Positions 1 to 12,999 of a stretch of 64,000 bases of DNA are shown here, piece by piece. A program made the translations under genes and the position numbers. Each line of letters opens with the position of its first letter. Positions within the stretch are counted from its first letter, which is position 1. The DNA is from Anaeramoeba flamelloides (lineage: Eukaryota > Metamonada > Anaeramoebidae): assembly GCA_027625915.1 (NCBI GenBank), contig JANTQA010000047.1, positions 10,974,001-11,038,000 on the forward strand, in the 5' to 3' direction. The notes below the pieces were generated by a model. That model had not been told where the DNA came from and did not search any database. It saw only the letters and a list, made by a program, of their open reading frames with translations.

Positions 1-648
1 TAAAAATACAAAAATTGAATTTTAATTGTAAATTTTACTAAAAATTATAGATTTTTTTATTAGATTACATTTCAAGATCAAGTCAGTCATTGTTTGGGAA
101 GACCAAAAATTAATAACCGTTTTAAATTAAAGTTTGTCTATGGGGATTTTTAGAATTTAAAAGGTTTCTGAAACCTTGGTATTTCAGTATATTGAAGTTT
201 TGATTGTATAACATTAGTGGAAAACAATCTCTTTCTGAAAAATAGCTTTTTTTGGAAGAATTTATTATTCAATTTGGTTTAAAAGGATATTTTAGATTAA
301 CCGAGATAAATTTGTGTTAATTAACAATGACAGATATCTTATTGAATTAATAGATTTTAATATTTCCTAATAAATAGTTATCTTATTTTTAGTAAAGTTT
401 ACAATTAAAAATAAATTTTTGTTGTTTAGAGTTCCACAGTAATTATAAAAGATCGAAATGCAATTCTCGAATATTCTTTTGAAAATTATTATTGATAATG
501 ACTTTGGTTTGTACTTAAGTGTAAGATTTGTTCATAAAATTTTACTTTGATCAAAAATCATTTTGCTAATATTTACTATTTAAAAAACGAAAACAAATTT
601 TTGACTGAACCCAATTTTTTTTAATGACCCAAATTTTTTTCACAATGA
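1..648. mobile_element. Partial long-TIR MITE (PIF/Harbinger-like), cut by window start
   Basis: The segment matches the element at 40415-41277 along its length in the same orientation. The right terminal inverted repeat is present (about 385-648), ending in the GACCCAAATTTTTTTCACAATG type terminus, and its partner arm is mostly outside the window: the first ~50 bases are the inner end of the left arm. The core (about 50-370) aligns with the core of the other copy with scattered substitutions. There is no coding capacity. The superfamily call rests on the TAA target duplication seen only at the other copy. Confidence 0.8.
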
Positions 649-1854
649 TTAATAAAATATTTGAAAAAAGAGAACATTTACTACCTTTTTACAATGAAAA
701 CCGATTTGACAATTGTTTTCCAGATAGGTTAAAAAAAATTGCTTTTAAAAAGAGATAATTTTGTCCTTATGAAATGCAATTCTATTAGATTATGGGGTGT
801 TTTATTTCTGAACATATTTGGGAGAATAGAGTCATTGTTTAAGCTGAAGGTGATCTTTTATTCAAAGAGCAAAATAAAAAATATTCTATCCGCAAAAAAA
901 GTCTTTTGGTATGTTTTTTGTTTTTATTTTACTCTTTGAAATTAAACATTCCATATTTGAGTACTTAAAAATACACCAAAGAAGAATGTTACTCCAAGAT
1001 TTTTTCAATATTGGTGATACTATTAGTTCTTTCGTACTAATTACTCATCAAAAATGAATAATTTGCCCATAAATCAATTCTAATCTTCGTTGTTGCTTTG
1101 TGATTATGGGTTATTAGGTAAAGAACAAAAAATTAAAAAAATAAAAAAAAACTCCATTTTTTAGCAAAAATTCTTTGTTTCACTCTGTTGGATAAATGAT
1201 CGTATTTCGCAAAACCAAAACGAAAGGGTTTCATTTTGCTATGTGTCTGAAGAACTCATTGGGAATGAACCTTGTTAAGTTGATAATCAACATTCTAATT
1301 TAAAACGAGAGAAAAAAACAACCTGCAACGCTTCTAACTTGTTTCTTTTTTATTTTGCCTGAATTCCAAGGAATTTCACTTTAGCTAATTAGAAAAAATC
1401 TTATAGCCAATATAGAAAATGGCATACTAAGATTTTGGTGTGTTGAAGAATTAGGTTGTGGACACAAAATAAAGACAGAAAAAAAGAAAAGTGTTTTTTC
1501 AATAAAAATAGGTAAAGAATGACAAAAAATAATTGCCTGAATGAAAAAAACCCAAAAAAAAATCTCTCATTTTAGTTGTCTTTTACAAGTGAAAGGTGTT
1601 GTTTGTAAACAAAAGCAATTGTAACACAAAAAACCTTTTAAAATTTTCAATTCTAAAAAATTACAAGTAAAAAAGACTCATCATGGAAGAGATCTTATCT
1701 TAAAGGTAAAGAGATTGAGAACTTTATTCTGAAAAATAAGAATTAATAATTTCTAACATATTTAGGAGCGAATGTTAGATTTTTATTCATTTTTCTAATT
1801 TTGGCATTAACCTTCCTACCTCAACCAAAATCTAACAACCAAGTTCTTCTAAGG
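649..1854. other. Upstream region of the TMEM181-like gene
   Basis: No convincing gene or repeat is visible. From about 1768 a hydrophobic open frame runs into the TMEM181-like start in the same frame (reads like LFIFLILALTFL) and is preceded by an acceptor-like ATATTTAG. It could be 5' UTR or an alternative N-terminal exon. The only ATG in frame is at 1855. Confidence 0.4.
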
Positions 1855-4800
1855 ATGAAATCTTTACAATTTGAATTAAAAATCGACCTGTGGTCACCAC
1901 AAAAAATTGCAGGAGCATTTACATTCCTAATAATTTTAACACAAATTATCGTAATCACATCAAAAACAGAACCTTCAAAATTCAAAATAATTTCAGAGAC
2001 ATATAACTTAACAGCCCCATACCCAATTAAATTACGTTTCGAAATCGAAACCCTCAATCGCCTCAACCAATTTTTAATAACCACAGTCCATTTCAAAAGT
2101 GATCTGCCCATTGGTATGGTTGTCTCCCCGACTATTAATGTCACAACTTATGGATCCGATACCTCAAACAAAATTAGCACACGGAGATCAGCTGATTTAG
2201 AGATAGAGTGTCAAGTAAGTCCTTAGACTAAATTCAATTCCTTTTATTTTTCTTTCTTCTTCGTTCTTTTAATCTTTTTTCAATTTTCTTTTATTCTTTT
2301 TTCAATTTTCAATTTTCTTTTTTCTTTTTTATTTTGGTTCATCTCGCTGAGATTTTCAAAACTTACAGCCTACCAACTCACTCCTTTCTTCTGACTGAAA
2401 AGTCTTTACTTTTGGTTTTGTTTGATCTGACAAAAAGAGTTTTCTAAAATAACAAATAATTCATTAAAAAATGTTTTGAGCGTGTTTACATCCCATCTAA
2501 AAAAGTGATTGTCATACAGTCCGATAATTTAATCCTCAGACTACTTAAAAACTTGCTTCAAGTCATTGCATAACACTTTTTTAACAATGCTTGTAGAACA
2601 AATCAGTTCCCCCTTTCAAATTAAGGGTTTGTTGGATAACAACCAATGAACACAAGTAATGAATAAAAGAAAAAACTTTCTTTTTTTTTATGAAGATTTT
2701 CATTCAAATTTCGTTTATCAAGCCTGAAATAATTTTTTGAGTGTTTGTGAGCGATCAAAAATTCGAAAAACTATTTGCTTGAGAATTTGTTCTCTACTTT
2801 TAAATAGTACCTAGCTTTCGGAAGAATTCAGCAATTTCAAATCATGGTTCTCACAAGTGAACTTTTGTCAAATTTAAAATTTTAATTAAGGGAGTAAGTA
2901 CATTTTATCAATATTGAGGCCCTCACTTTATTCGAAATTGAATCACTGAAACCATTTCTTTAACCAAATAAATGAATATATAAATAAAAATGAGAGGGCC
3001 ATAGAATATATACCCCAGTATAATATATTTACAATTTAATGAACAAAATGGAAATCAAAATAATTAAAAAATTGATCAAGAAAAAATAAAAAAAAACATT
3101 TATTTATTGATCTTATCTGTAATATTTGATACAATTACTTCTTCTTTACTTGAGTTTTATTTTTAATTCTTCAGGAAAAAACTTTTATTTGAAAAATTTT
3201 TGAGAAACAAATTACATTTCTATTTCTAAAGAATTTTCCAAAAATGAATTCTCAATTCCTATTGGCCATTTAGTTCATCTAATTCTAGTTTTGGTTCAGA
3301 AAATAGGATATTTTTTGAACACTTGTTAAGAAAAAAAAAAAGATTTATTGGATGAATTTGTTTAATTTGATAATTATTTCTTTTCCATTAAATTGGTAAA
3401 CTCAAAATATTTCTGAATCAGATTTTGATTTTTTCTTGAATTTTTCAATTATTTTGGGTTTTACATTTTTGAAGTTCTTTTTATATTTCAAAAATTTAAT
3501 TCTTTTACTTTAATCTCTGAAACGGTATTCTTTACTGGTGGCTTATTTTGATAACAATAAGGAAAATTGAATTTTGAAAGCAAATTTCATAAAAAAATGT
3601 TCTTTAAAATAATAATAAATAAGAATGGTACAAGGAATACAAGGTTAAAAATCATTTGTTTAATCTTCACAAATTAAGAAGATAAAGAAGAATATTGCTC
3701 AAAATATAATTTTGGTTCAAAAATTGTTTTCATTTATTCATAATTGTACAAACTTATTAGGAAAGGTGTTCTTTCTTGTTTGGGATTCAAAAAGAAAAGA
3801 TCTGTTGAAAAATACACACTAGCTCATGTCTATTTTTTTGGTTTGAATTTTGATTAATTTCAAACACCTCAATAAATACATTTCTAGATTCAAAACCTAA
3901 TTTAATTAAACCAAAAATTTAATCAAAAAAAATGTTCTAAAAATTGAAAAATTAAAGATTCAACTCTGATTTACTTTGATTTGTATTTCTTTTCATAAAT
4001 AATGTATTGAATGATGTTTTGATTCCACAATTCCAATATCCAGTGTTACTCAAAAAATCTTTTTTCAGGAATGTTCAAACAATTAAAATTTTTCATAAAT
4101 GCTAAAATGTACCTACTTGCTTAAATTATATTTTACAGTGGTACAAAAATACATATACGTTATGTAACTAAAACCCACATTTTAAATTAGGCCTATGTTT
4201 TTTCTTATTGTTGTTTTTTTTTTCAAATACAACAGTTAATTCAGCATTCTATCATATAATGGAGTATAAATCAATTTTGAAGGTAAAGTACTTGAAATTT
4301 TTGGTAAAATTTTTGAAATATAATTTCTTAAAAATTTTTCTGGATATTTGTTTGTTTTTTTTTATTGAGAAAAATTTTAAATATAACCCTTCATTTTTAA
4401 AATTTCTTTTTTAATAACAGTTCTTTAAGAAGCCAATATCTTGTTTATTTCCGGTTTCTTTGATCATTTAATGTGTAAACCTTCTTGAAAAAAGAAACAT
4501 GAATGTTAATTTGCATCATAGATTAAACAAGTCTACATGTGGTTATTTTAACAACGATAAAACCCTTTCAATTAAAATGATCAATTATTATTTTGGTCTT
4601 AAATCTTTTTAGTATTGTACTTAATCTTGTAAATCCCTTCCAAAAGGAATTTTTTTAATTTTTTTTAGAAAAAGTTTTTGAAAAATCGAAAAGTTGTTTA
4701 CAAAGGTTACCATTATTATATTCTTGTATTTTCGGGTTAAAAACTTTAATTCAGTATTAACATATACTTTCGGTTAAATAAAGTTTAATTAAAAATAAAA

Positions 4801-7686
4801 GCTATGAAAGTTAACTTGTGCTCACCAGGTTTGAAATTAATATATTAAATTCTGTCTTGATTAAAATTATCTTGAAAATATTAATCATTTTTTTAAGGTT
4901 AAAATAAAACGACCTTTATTCAAATGTGAGGCAAATTGGCCAAATATAACTTGTTAACCCAATCTAACTGTGATTTATTTTGAGTTATTTCTTCTTTCTT
5001 TGAAAGTTATATCAACTCTAAAAAAAAAATTCTTTTGATTTTTACCACTGTTATTTGAAATTTAAATGTGAAGAAAAATTCCATCTCCTTCCCATTTTAT
5101 CAATTTATCTAAACATTCCTTCAATACAGAATTGTTATTTTAAAAAGAAAATTTACATGTTAATAATAAAAAGGATGTATTCAAAAAATCTGTAACCCCC
5201 AATTTTAATAACTTTCTTTGAAAAACACATGAAGATAAAGTAATTTTCTTTCAATATAAAAGATGGGTGGCAGTTTGTGTTTTTTAGATAACAAAAAGTT
5301 ATAATCCCAGACAGTTATTTTGGTGAAAATTTTATTCTATTTAAAATTCAAATAACGGTAATAAAAATCAAAAGGGTTTTTTTTAGAGTTGATACAACCT
5401 TCAAAGAAAAAAGTAAATACCTTTTTTTCTATTATTATTGAAGAGATCAGATCCAACAAAATTACATTCATGTTTATCAGAAACACTAACTTTATATATA
5501 GTTTTTATATTCTAGCCACAGCTGTTAGTAAGATTATAGCTTGTAGTGTAAAACAAAGAAAGGATAAAGTTATAAATAATCTATACATACATATAAACCC
5601 CAATTCAAAATTTTTAACACACCAAAATTCGATTTGTGAAAAAAAAAAAACTTAAATAACCACTTCTCGAAGATTTACCAAATTAAAACCATTCACTAAT
5701 TGAAATGTTAACACCTTTTTATAAAATAAAATACTCACAAAACAATAAATAAATAATTATCAATACAAATAAATCATGGGTGTGTTAAAAATTTTGGAGA
5801 GAGCAAAACAAAAAAATAACTTGATAAATTTGTTTAAATTCTATTAGGAATATTGATCGATCAAATGGTTAGATACTACCAACTAATTTTATTTGAGGTT
5901 CTTCTATTTGGAACAACTTGACTTTAACATAATATAAACCTTGTAGAAAAATTTTGATCCAACGAAGCAAATTACGTAATTCAAAAAATGAAATGAAAAC
6001 AAAAACTAAAAGATGAAAAAATGATTTTCATATTTTACAAAAATCAAAATTATCTCTAATTTCAATGAAATTGTATTATTGTGATTGTTTGGAACGTTTT
6101 AGCTGTGTGGAAAATTTTGAATTTTAGTTTACATTACATGATGTTCTGAGTCATTTTTTTGTTAAATAATATTGTTTAAATAAATGATCTTTGCTTATTA
6201 ATTATCCAAACAAAAATTATTACTTATCCCCTTTTTTAAAAAAGAAAAAATAAGATTTAAAGCTTTCCAAAAAAGAAAAAGAAAAAAAAAAGAAAAAACA
6301 TCCAATGACGCTTTATCCTTAAATTAGAACAAACACCATACTATAGACTATTCATTGCCTCGCACTTCGTTCGGGGTGGGTCTGATTGTATTGAAATTAG
6401 GAATAAATTGCATTTTTTCTTTATCATATCTGTAATAATTTTTTTAAAAAAAACTAGATTGATTTAAAAAAAAATTGTAATATGCCTTTACGAACTAATT
6501 CCTGTATTTTTTGAAAAATTAAAAAAAAAAAAAAAGATTCATTAGAAATGTTATTACTCATAAATTTTAATTTTACATCAATTCTTAAAAGATTTTCAAA
6601 AAAAAAAAATACATATCAAAAATTAAATTAGCTGAATCCTCGAAAAAATAATTGGAATTAAATTTAGAATAACTGTTTTAGGTTTTTTTTTTTTTTTAAT
6701 CATTTTTTTTTTTTAATAATGCAAATTCCAAAAAAATAAGAACTAAATCTAATTTCAAGATTAATCATAGTATTGGTATATTTTCTTTTTTCGATTTATA
6801 AATCAGAACCTAATAATTACTATTTTTAAATATTTATAGAACCATTTTATAAATCTTCAAAATGTAATGTTTTGTAGTATTTTTATTTTTTTTTGATAAC
6901 TTTCATAATAATTAAATAATTAATTTCTTTATTTATTATTAATAATTATCTTCTTAATATTCTTAAATATAATAATTAATAGGCAAACGGGAATTGTTCA
7001 ACAATCCAAATAGATCATCAAATATATTTAAAATATAATAAATATATTCTAGATTTTGAGATTAATGATGATTCTGGTTTTTTTCTTTTTGATACACTTT
7101 ATTTAAATGTAAATAATTAATTTATTATTTAATCTTTTTTACCAATTTTAAAACACTAAACAAAACCAAACAATTAAATTTATTCATTTTTATTTTAAAA
7201 CTTTTTTTTTTTTTTTGAATAAATAAATATAACAGTTTTATACAAAACATCCAAATTCTTCATATTTTTATATATATACAAAATTTTCATGCCTATCTTT
7301 TTTAATTGGTTGGATATTTTTTTTATTAAAAAAATTCCGAGGGATTCCTTGGTCTGGATTTACTTATGAACAGCAATCAATTTTCTCCGTATTGTTCTTG
7401 TCAATCGTTGCACTTAATCCAATTTATCCTTTAATTTTTATCACGGGAACTTATTTTGTTTTTGCTCTAAATCAATACCTTTTAATTACCTTTTTTTGCA
7501 TCATTCTGATCTTTTTCTCCTGCATCATTTCGTCATATCGTGTTGTAAGTTTTTTTTTCGTTTTTTTTTTTAATATTTTTGTATTTTAAAAATATTAGTG
7601 TTTTTATATATTTGGAATATTTTAAAAGTGAATTACTATAAGATTTAATTTTTTGTTGTCCCAGAATATTAAATAATAAAACTCGT

Positions 7687-7718
<32 letters not shown>

Positions 7719-10065
7719 AATTCTTTCATTTGAGTTGCTTTTTGAAATATGGTTTAGAATACTATATAAATTTGGGTCATCACAAAAATATTTTTGATTT
7801 ATGATTTTTCAAAAATTTAAAGATTAATTTAATAAAAAAACATTCATAATGTCTCTAAAATCAATATAGACTTTGTTTCTGGTAAAAAGTTGCCCAATTT
7901 TTTTTTTCAAATATCAAATTATTTTCTATAATTAACCTTTGAAGAACAAATAAGAAACAAGTAGAATAATACATACCAAGAAATAATTGATATATGTATG
8001 AAGTAAATCTAATAAATTCTATATATTTTCTTAAAAATTAAAAAACTCGAAATTCTTTTGTGTCACATTTAAATAAAAAACAACAATTTTCATTTTGAAA
8101 TCTTCAATTGAAGATCCAAATAAAATTCAAAAAAAAACCAATATGATTTTTCTAAAATCATTCTTCACCATTTCAATAATATTAGAATAACAGGTTTTTA
8201 CCTGGTGACTATAGATCTTGGCCTTGTAATAAAAAAATTTCAGCAAAACAATTATGTATCAAAAAAAAAAAATAAATGAAAAATAGAAAAAAAGAAAAAA
8301 GTGAAAAAATTATTTCAATTTTAAAATTTCTGAAATAAACTTTTTCTTCTAATAAAGATTCAAACCCCAAATGTATATGTACTTCATACATCACAACTGG
8401 GTATCTTTGGCTTAAAAATAGTTTATATAAGAATATTTTTTTTTTTTTTTTGAATAGTTTAATAAATTAAAAAAATGTTAATGGGTGTAATTTCACTATA
8501 ACAGACAAATATTTTGTTCTTTATTAAAAATGAAATGAGTTTATATCCCTTAGCACCCCGGATTTGCCTAAATTTCATCAAGTTTTTTAAATTAGATTTA
8601 AAATGATATTGATCTACTAATATATTAATTTTCTTATTTGTCTTTAATCCAGATTTGAATTATAATAAAAAGTCAAAATAGTTCAAAGATAAAGCAGTTA
8701 AGTTATTGAATTTTTTTTTGAAATTGAAAAAAAAAAATAATAATTATTCATTTTTACATTTTTTTTAAAGATTTTTATTTTTATTTTATTTTTTTAAATC
8801 AGAAATTTTATTACATTAATAGTAATTCAAAACTCAACACATTAATTTATTAATAATAACCACCAAACAATTTTGCTAATTTTATGATAAAAAAAATAAA
8901 TAAAAAATAAATTACTTTGAAATTTAATTTTTTTTTTTAGAAAAAATTTCAATAAATATCTAATTAAGAGAAAAATGAAATTTATTTCTTTAGGCCAAAA
9001 TTAAATTTTTAATATGATTAATTTTCTAAAACTTTTATTTAAGCAATAGAGAATAATTGAAAATCAAAAAAAAAAAAAAATGTAAAATAATTTCAATTTA
9101 TTAAATTGGAATAAAACAAATATAAATTACTTTTTAATCGATAAAATATTTATACCTAAATTTAAAATAAAATAAAAAATAACTCTTAAATATTATTACA
9201 ATATAATAAAATAATCACCGAAACCAATTTTTTTTTATTGCATTTTGTTATTGGTAAAAATTTGAATAAAAATATATTTGCGATATTTCGATTTTTCCTT
9301 AATAAATTAATCCAGATCTTGTTAAATAAGTTCTGATATATGGTCTCTAATTCAACAATATTGTTTATTTTATGTCTAGATTTTAAAAAGTCAAAAATTA
9401 AAAAATTGTAAAAAAAAAAAAAAAACAATTATTAATCTGACTCGAACTATTGGCCAAATCATTTAAAATTGAAAAAAAATCTTGTTGAAAAAATTGTAAA
9501 ATTTTGCAATGAAAAAAAAATTTGATTTTTTTTTTCTAATTTAATTTATATTTTTTTTTATTTTTAAATTATTTAGAATCTAATATAGATTGTGATATTG
9601 AATGGTAATCAGTAGATAAAACAAATTTTCTATGTGATGTTATAATATTTTTAATAATGAATAAATTAATTAATTAAGCATTTTAGGCAATTTTGGGGTG
9701 CAAAGGGCCCCAAAAAAATTTCCAGTAAAGTATGATGTGTTTTAAATGTTAAAACTAAGAGGTTTTTGATGTCGAGACAAACTTTTCAAAAAAAAAAAAA
9801 AAAAATTTATTTTGACAAAATTTGGAAAAAATAATAAAATCACAATAACCAAAAAAAAATTCCCGATGTTTGAAATTTTTTTTCAAGTTATTTTTTATTT
9901 TAAGTAACTATACAATTTTTAATAATAAAATTTACTTTCTAAGATAATTGTTTATTAATTCTATACCTTATTATCCTTTGATAACATTTCAAATTAAAAT
10001 TTTTGTTTGAAATGTTTTTAGGTTATTTGGGGTGCTAAGGGATATAAAAATTAGGATATTTTCGG

Positions 10066-10096
<31 letters not shown>

Positions 10097-12638
10097 ATTG
10101 AAATATAAAATAAATCTTAAAAAAGAAATTTCACAAATTGAGAACTCAAATAATATGATTTAAGTATCTTATTTTTTTCGTTTTTCGAACTTAAAAACTT
10201 TTTTAATGGAATTTTTGTTTTTGACAGGTAATAAAAAATATTTTTTTGTGATATTTCGAATATTTTTAAAATTAGAATTAATATTTGAAAAAATCGTTTA
10301 ATTTTTCAATTTTAACAATTTAAAGTTGAATTTTCAAATGATCTCAACACAATTGAAGAAGTTGAAGATATTTTTTGTTGAAATGTAAAATATGGAGAAA
10401 TTCTACCAAAAAAAATGTTTCATGAAAAGTTCTTTCAAATATAATAAGTTCATTTTTTTGAAAAATTGATTAAACCTATTTTTGATGAATGATTTAAGTA
10501 TTCAATTGCCTTTACATTATTAAAAATAATGTAAAAGAAAATGAAAAAAAAAAATAAAAAAGAAAATGAAAAAATAAATAATACTGATAAATTCTAAGAA
10601 ATATCTGAAAAGTTTTTGTTCATCTTCCATTTTTCAACATTTTTTATACGAGCTTTCAATAAAGCATTCTCTTTGTTTAAATGTGAAAAAACTTTGTAAA
10701 ATTGGTTTGACTTTGTAAAGATTCTTTCTCTAGAGTTGTTTTATTGGATTACAAAAATGGAAATTGAACTAAAAATTTTATATAATAAATTTGAATTTAT
10801 AAGTAATTTAAATTAAATAAAAATATAATAAATTAAAAGTTTAAAATGTTGGGAATAGTAAAATTAATTTTTGAATTCATCAATTTTCTACCCAAATCCC
10901 GATATATGGATATTAATTATCAAAAAAAATCTAGCATAAAATAAATGAAACAAAAAATTATAGGTTAAAAGATTTTAATGAATATTAGAGTTTTAACAAA
11001 AAGATTCAAAAATAGTCTTTTTTTTTCTCTTCCAAAAATCAATTTTTAATACTTTCATTTTATGTCCCAGTGAGTTTATAAATATTTTATTTTTTAATAA
11101 ATTAAGTAAAAAATTGATTTTTATCACTTTAATATAAAAATATTATTACAATGAACCTCTTACTCATTTCCAAATTGAAATTGATAAAAAAAAACCATTT
11201 AGCTTTTTTAAAAAAAATCATGATTAATTATTGATAAATTGCTCTACACCTAATGTTTTTAGGAACTATTTTAAATTCAATTAATTTTTTTTTCTTATTC
11301 TGAGAATGTTTTTATCAATCATAAGTAATTCAATATTAATACAAATATTTTTCCAAAATGAACATTCATGATCAATTATCAAATTAAATTAAATTAACCA
11401 AAAGTGTCGTGACTGTGGTTTTTGGTGTTGTTAATTAAAGATGGCATTGTTATATATATATATATATCTTTTTTACCAACTGATATCTTATAAACCCTTT
11501 TTAAATTTCTTTTTCTTTCTTTTTTTTTTCTTGTCAATTTTTTGATTTTACTTTTTAGCAATAAAGATAATTTTGATATGTTTTTACCTTTAACAATCGT
11601 GAAACCTATGATTTTACTCTCAAATTGCCTTTGGGGAAATTGAAGTAAAAGAACATTCAGAAAGTAATTTACAATTCTTCCATCAATAAATAGAATACAG
11701 ATATTTTATATTTTGAAAGAATATCAAAATAATTCATTTTATAAAAAGAGGTGTTAAGAAACTAATTTTTAAAAAAATAATTAATAATCTCAAAAAAAAT
11801 GATAAATTTGAGAAAAAAATATATTTTTAAGGAAAATCTCCTAATGTATATTAATAAGTAAAAAATGATAAATGTTTATATCTTTACTGTTTTTTATCTC
11901 TATTTAACCCCTTTTTATTCAATAAAAATAAAAATAAATAATAAACAAAAATAAAACAATCAATTCTAATAGCCAAAAGGATCTAGAACATTTGTAAAAT
12001 TTTATTTACCAAAGTTGATTTTGATCTTCTCTTTATGGCTCTTTTTACTGCTTGATAAATCCAGACAACCTCAAATAGAACTTTATGAATCGCAAAAAGA
12101 AAGCAGTAAAGCATTTTTTTATTCCTATGGTATAATTTATCTTATTGCGCTTACCTGGAGTTGGGGGAAAACAAGAAGAGGTTTAAAGCAAAAAAGATAT
12201 TTAAAAAGATTTACCTTTTTTGTTGTGACGTCAATTCCAATTTTATTTTTGTTTTGGCTAACACTTGCAAAGCATATAATATATAATAATTACGATGCCA
12301 ATGATAGGGCTAATATGGAATGGCTTGTCATTACTATTTACACAACATATCTTTCTTATGGGTGGCTTTATCACAAGCCACATGAACTATTTGAATATTT
12401 CTCTTCTGAAAAATTTAAACATGGATCTGATAATTTTGAGTTTGTCCTTGACGAAGAGAATGAGCCAAGGAAAGTGCTTGCGCGGGTGCAAAAAAAGGAG
12501 AAAGATCTGGGGGAAGTGGATTTTGAGAATCAGAATATGAATGAAAAATTTTTTGATTCCAATACTTTTTCTCTAAAAACAGAAGATGACTTGGATCAAA
12601 AATCCGATTGTAATTTAGAAGGCGATAATATAAATTAG
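1855..12638 (+). CDS. TMEM181/Wntless-like eight-pass membrane protein (multi-exon)
   Basis: Exons I can place: 1855-2214 (ends CAA before GTAAGT), 7236-7544 (after AACAG, ends before GTAAGT) and 11973-12638 (after TAATAG, stop TAG); all junctions are phase 0. A linking luminal exon is missing; 5389-5523 is a candidate. The product has one N-terminal TM (near IAGAFTFLIILTQ), a luminal domain with N-glycosylation sites, then seven TMs, as in the Wntless/TMEM181 family. Resemblance to animal TMEM181 as I recall it is clear: luminal NRLNQFLITT, the W..G...EQ stretch followed by NPIYPL, FYLPK opening TM5, and LYHKPHELFE after the last TM. The C-terminal ~70 residues are acidic and cytosolic. The family acts in secretory/endosomal membranes (known for Wntless; TMEM181 is poorly characterised). 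The start ATG at 1855 precedes TM1 by about 20 residues, as expected. Introns are 4-5 kb and carry repeats. Confidence 0.75.
2925..4110 (+). repeat. Dispersed repeat R4, copy 1
   Basis: This stretch aligns, with many substitutions and small gaps, with 44740-45935 in the same orientation. Shared landmarks are AAAAATTGATCAAGAAAAA, TTTATTGGATGAATTTGTTT, CATTTCTAGATTCAAAACC and TGAATGATGTTTTGATTCC. No ORF is conserved between the copies. It could be an old non-autonomous element or a duplicated intron segment. It lies in the first intron of the TMEM181-like gene. Confidence 0.6.
5389..5523 (+). other. Candidate luminal exon of the TMEM181-like gene
   Basis: An open stretch begins after a pyrimidine-rich TTTTTTTTAGAG acceptor and could end before GTTAGT, phase 0 at both sides, matching the exons at 2214 and 7236. 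The residues VNTFFSIIIEEIRSNKITF resemble the end of the TMEM181 luminal domain, but what follows (FIRNTNFIYSFYI) would add about 20 residues not expected in the family. The exact donor is therefore unclear. Confidence 0.35.
5594..6131 (+). mobile_element. R3 non-autonomous TIR element, copy 1
   Basis: The ends are inverted repeats of about 25 bases: TAAACCCCAATTCAAAATTT at the left and the complement of AAACTAAAATTCAAAATTTT at the right. The interior is closely similar to 18185-18725 (same orientation) and 30724-31279 (inverted). All copies keep a palindromic core TTGATCGATCAA (here near 5864). No coding capacity; superfamily unknown because target duplications are not clear. Confidence 0.75.
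7685..7714. repeat. (TA)n microsatellite
   Basis: Uninterrupted alternating TA dinucleotides inside a TMEM181-like intron. Similar tracts occur at about 22651-22674, 28416-28436 and 59449-59473. Confidence 0.9.
8195..8412 (-). repeat. Dispersed repeat R5, copy 1 (inverted)
   Basis: The reverse complement matches 54941-55165: both contain GAAGTACATATACATTTGGG / GAATTACATGTGTTTAAAGG type sequence, then TTAGAAGAAA, a T-rich middle and TTACAAG..CTATAGTCAC at the end. Short ORFs over it differ between copies, so it is probably not coding. More divergent relatives lie at about 25600-25800, 34640-34890 and 57797-57990. Confidence 0.6.
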
Positions 12639-12999
12639 AATTATAAAAAAAAATTTAATCCTTGTAAAATTTAAAATTATTGATTTATTGAAGAGTACAT
12701 AAATATAAATATCTAAATATCTATATATGAATGGAATTGTGGGGATGTGAAAAATGAAGTTCAAGAAACAAAATCAAGGTAATGATAATAATTAATAAAA
12801 AAAATTGAAATTTATTAAAAAAATTAAAAATAAAAAGAATAAGAATAAAAATAAGAATAATTTAATAGACAAAGCAAAATTGAATTCTGAAATAACAGCA
12901 AATATATCGAATAAAATATTTATGATATTTAAGGAAAATGAAAAAATGAAAACATAAAAAAGGAAAAAGAATAAAGAAAAACGAAGATTAACAATTCAA
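12639..12999. other. Convergent 3' intergenic region
   Basis: This 361-base A-rich spacer separates the stop codons of the TMEM181-like gene (+) and the ArfGAP gene (-). It must carry both 3' UTRs and polyadenylation signals. I see no gene here. Confidence 0.6.

Larger units (their letters stand above)
7545..11972 (+). other. Large intron of the TMEM181-like gene
   Basis: This intron starts GTAAGT and ends TAATAG. It holds a (TA)n tract at about 7685-7714, an R5 repeat copy at 8195-8412, homopolymer A/T runs (the longest A run is at about 10066-10093) and a short (TA)n at about 11450-11467. I see no further coding exon in it. Confidence 0.6.

Noticed and set aside
4208-4414. Small plus-strand F/K-rich ORF
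   Set aside because: Composition-driven A/T translation without conserved motif, start context or splice support; the same holds for 739-939, 9186-9428, 22492-22716, 54566-54790 and 58659-58880.
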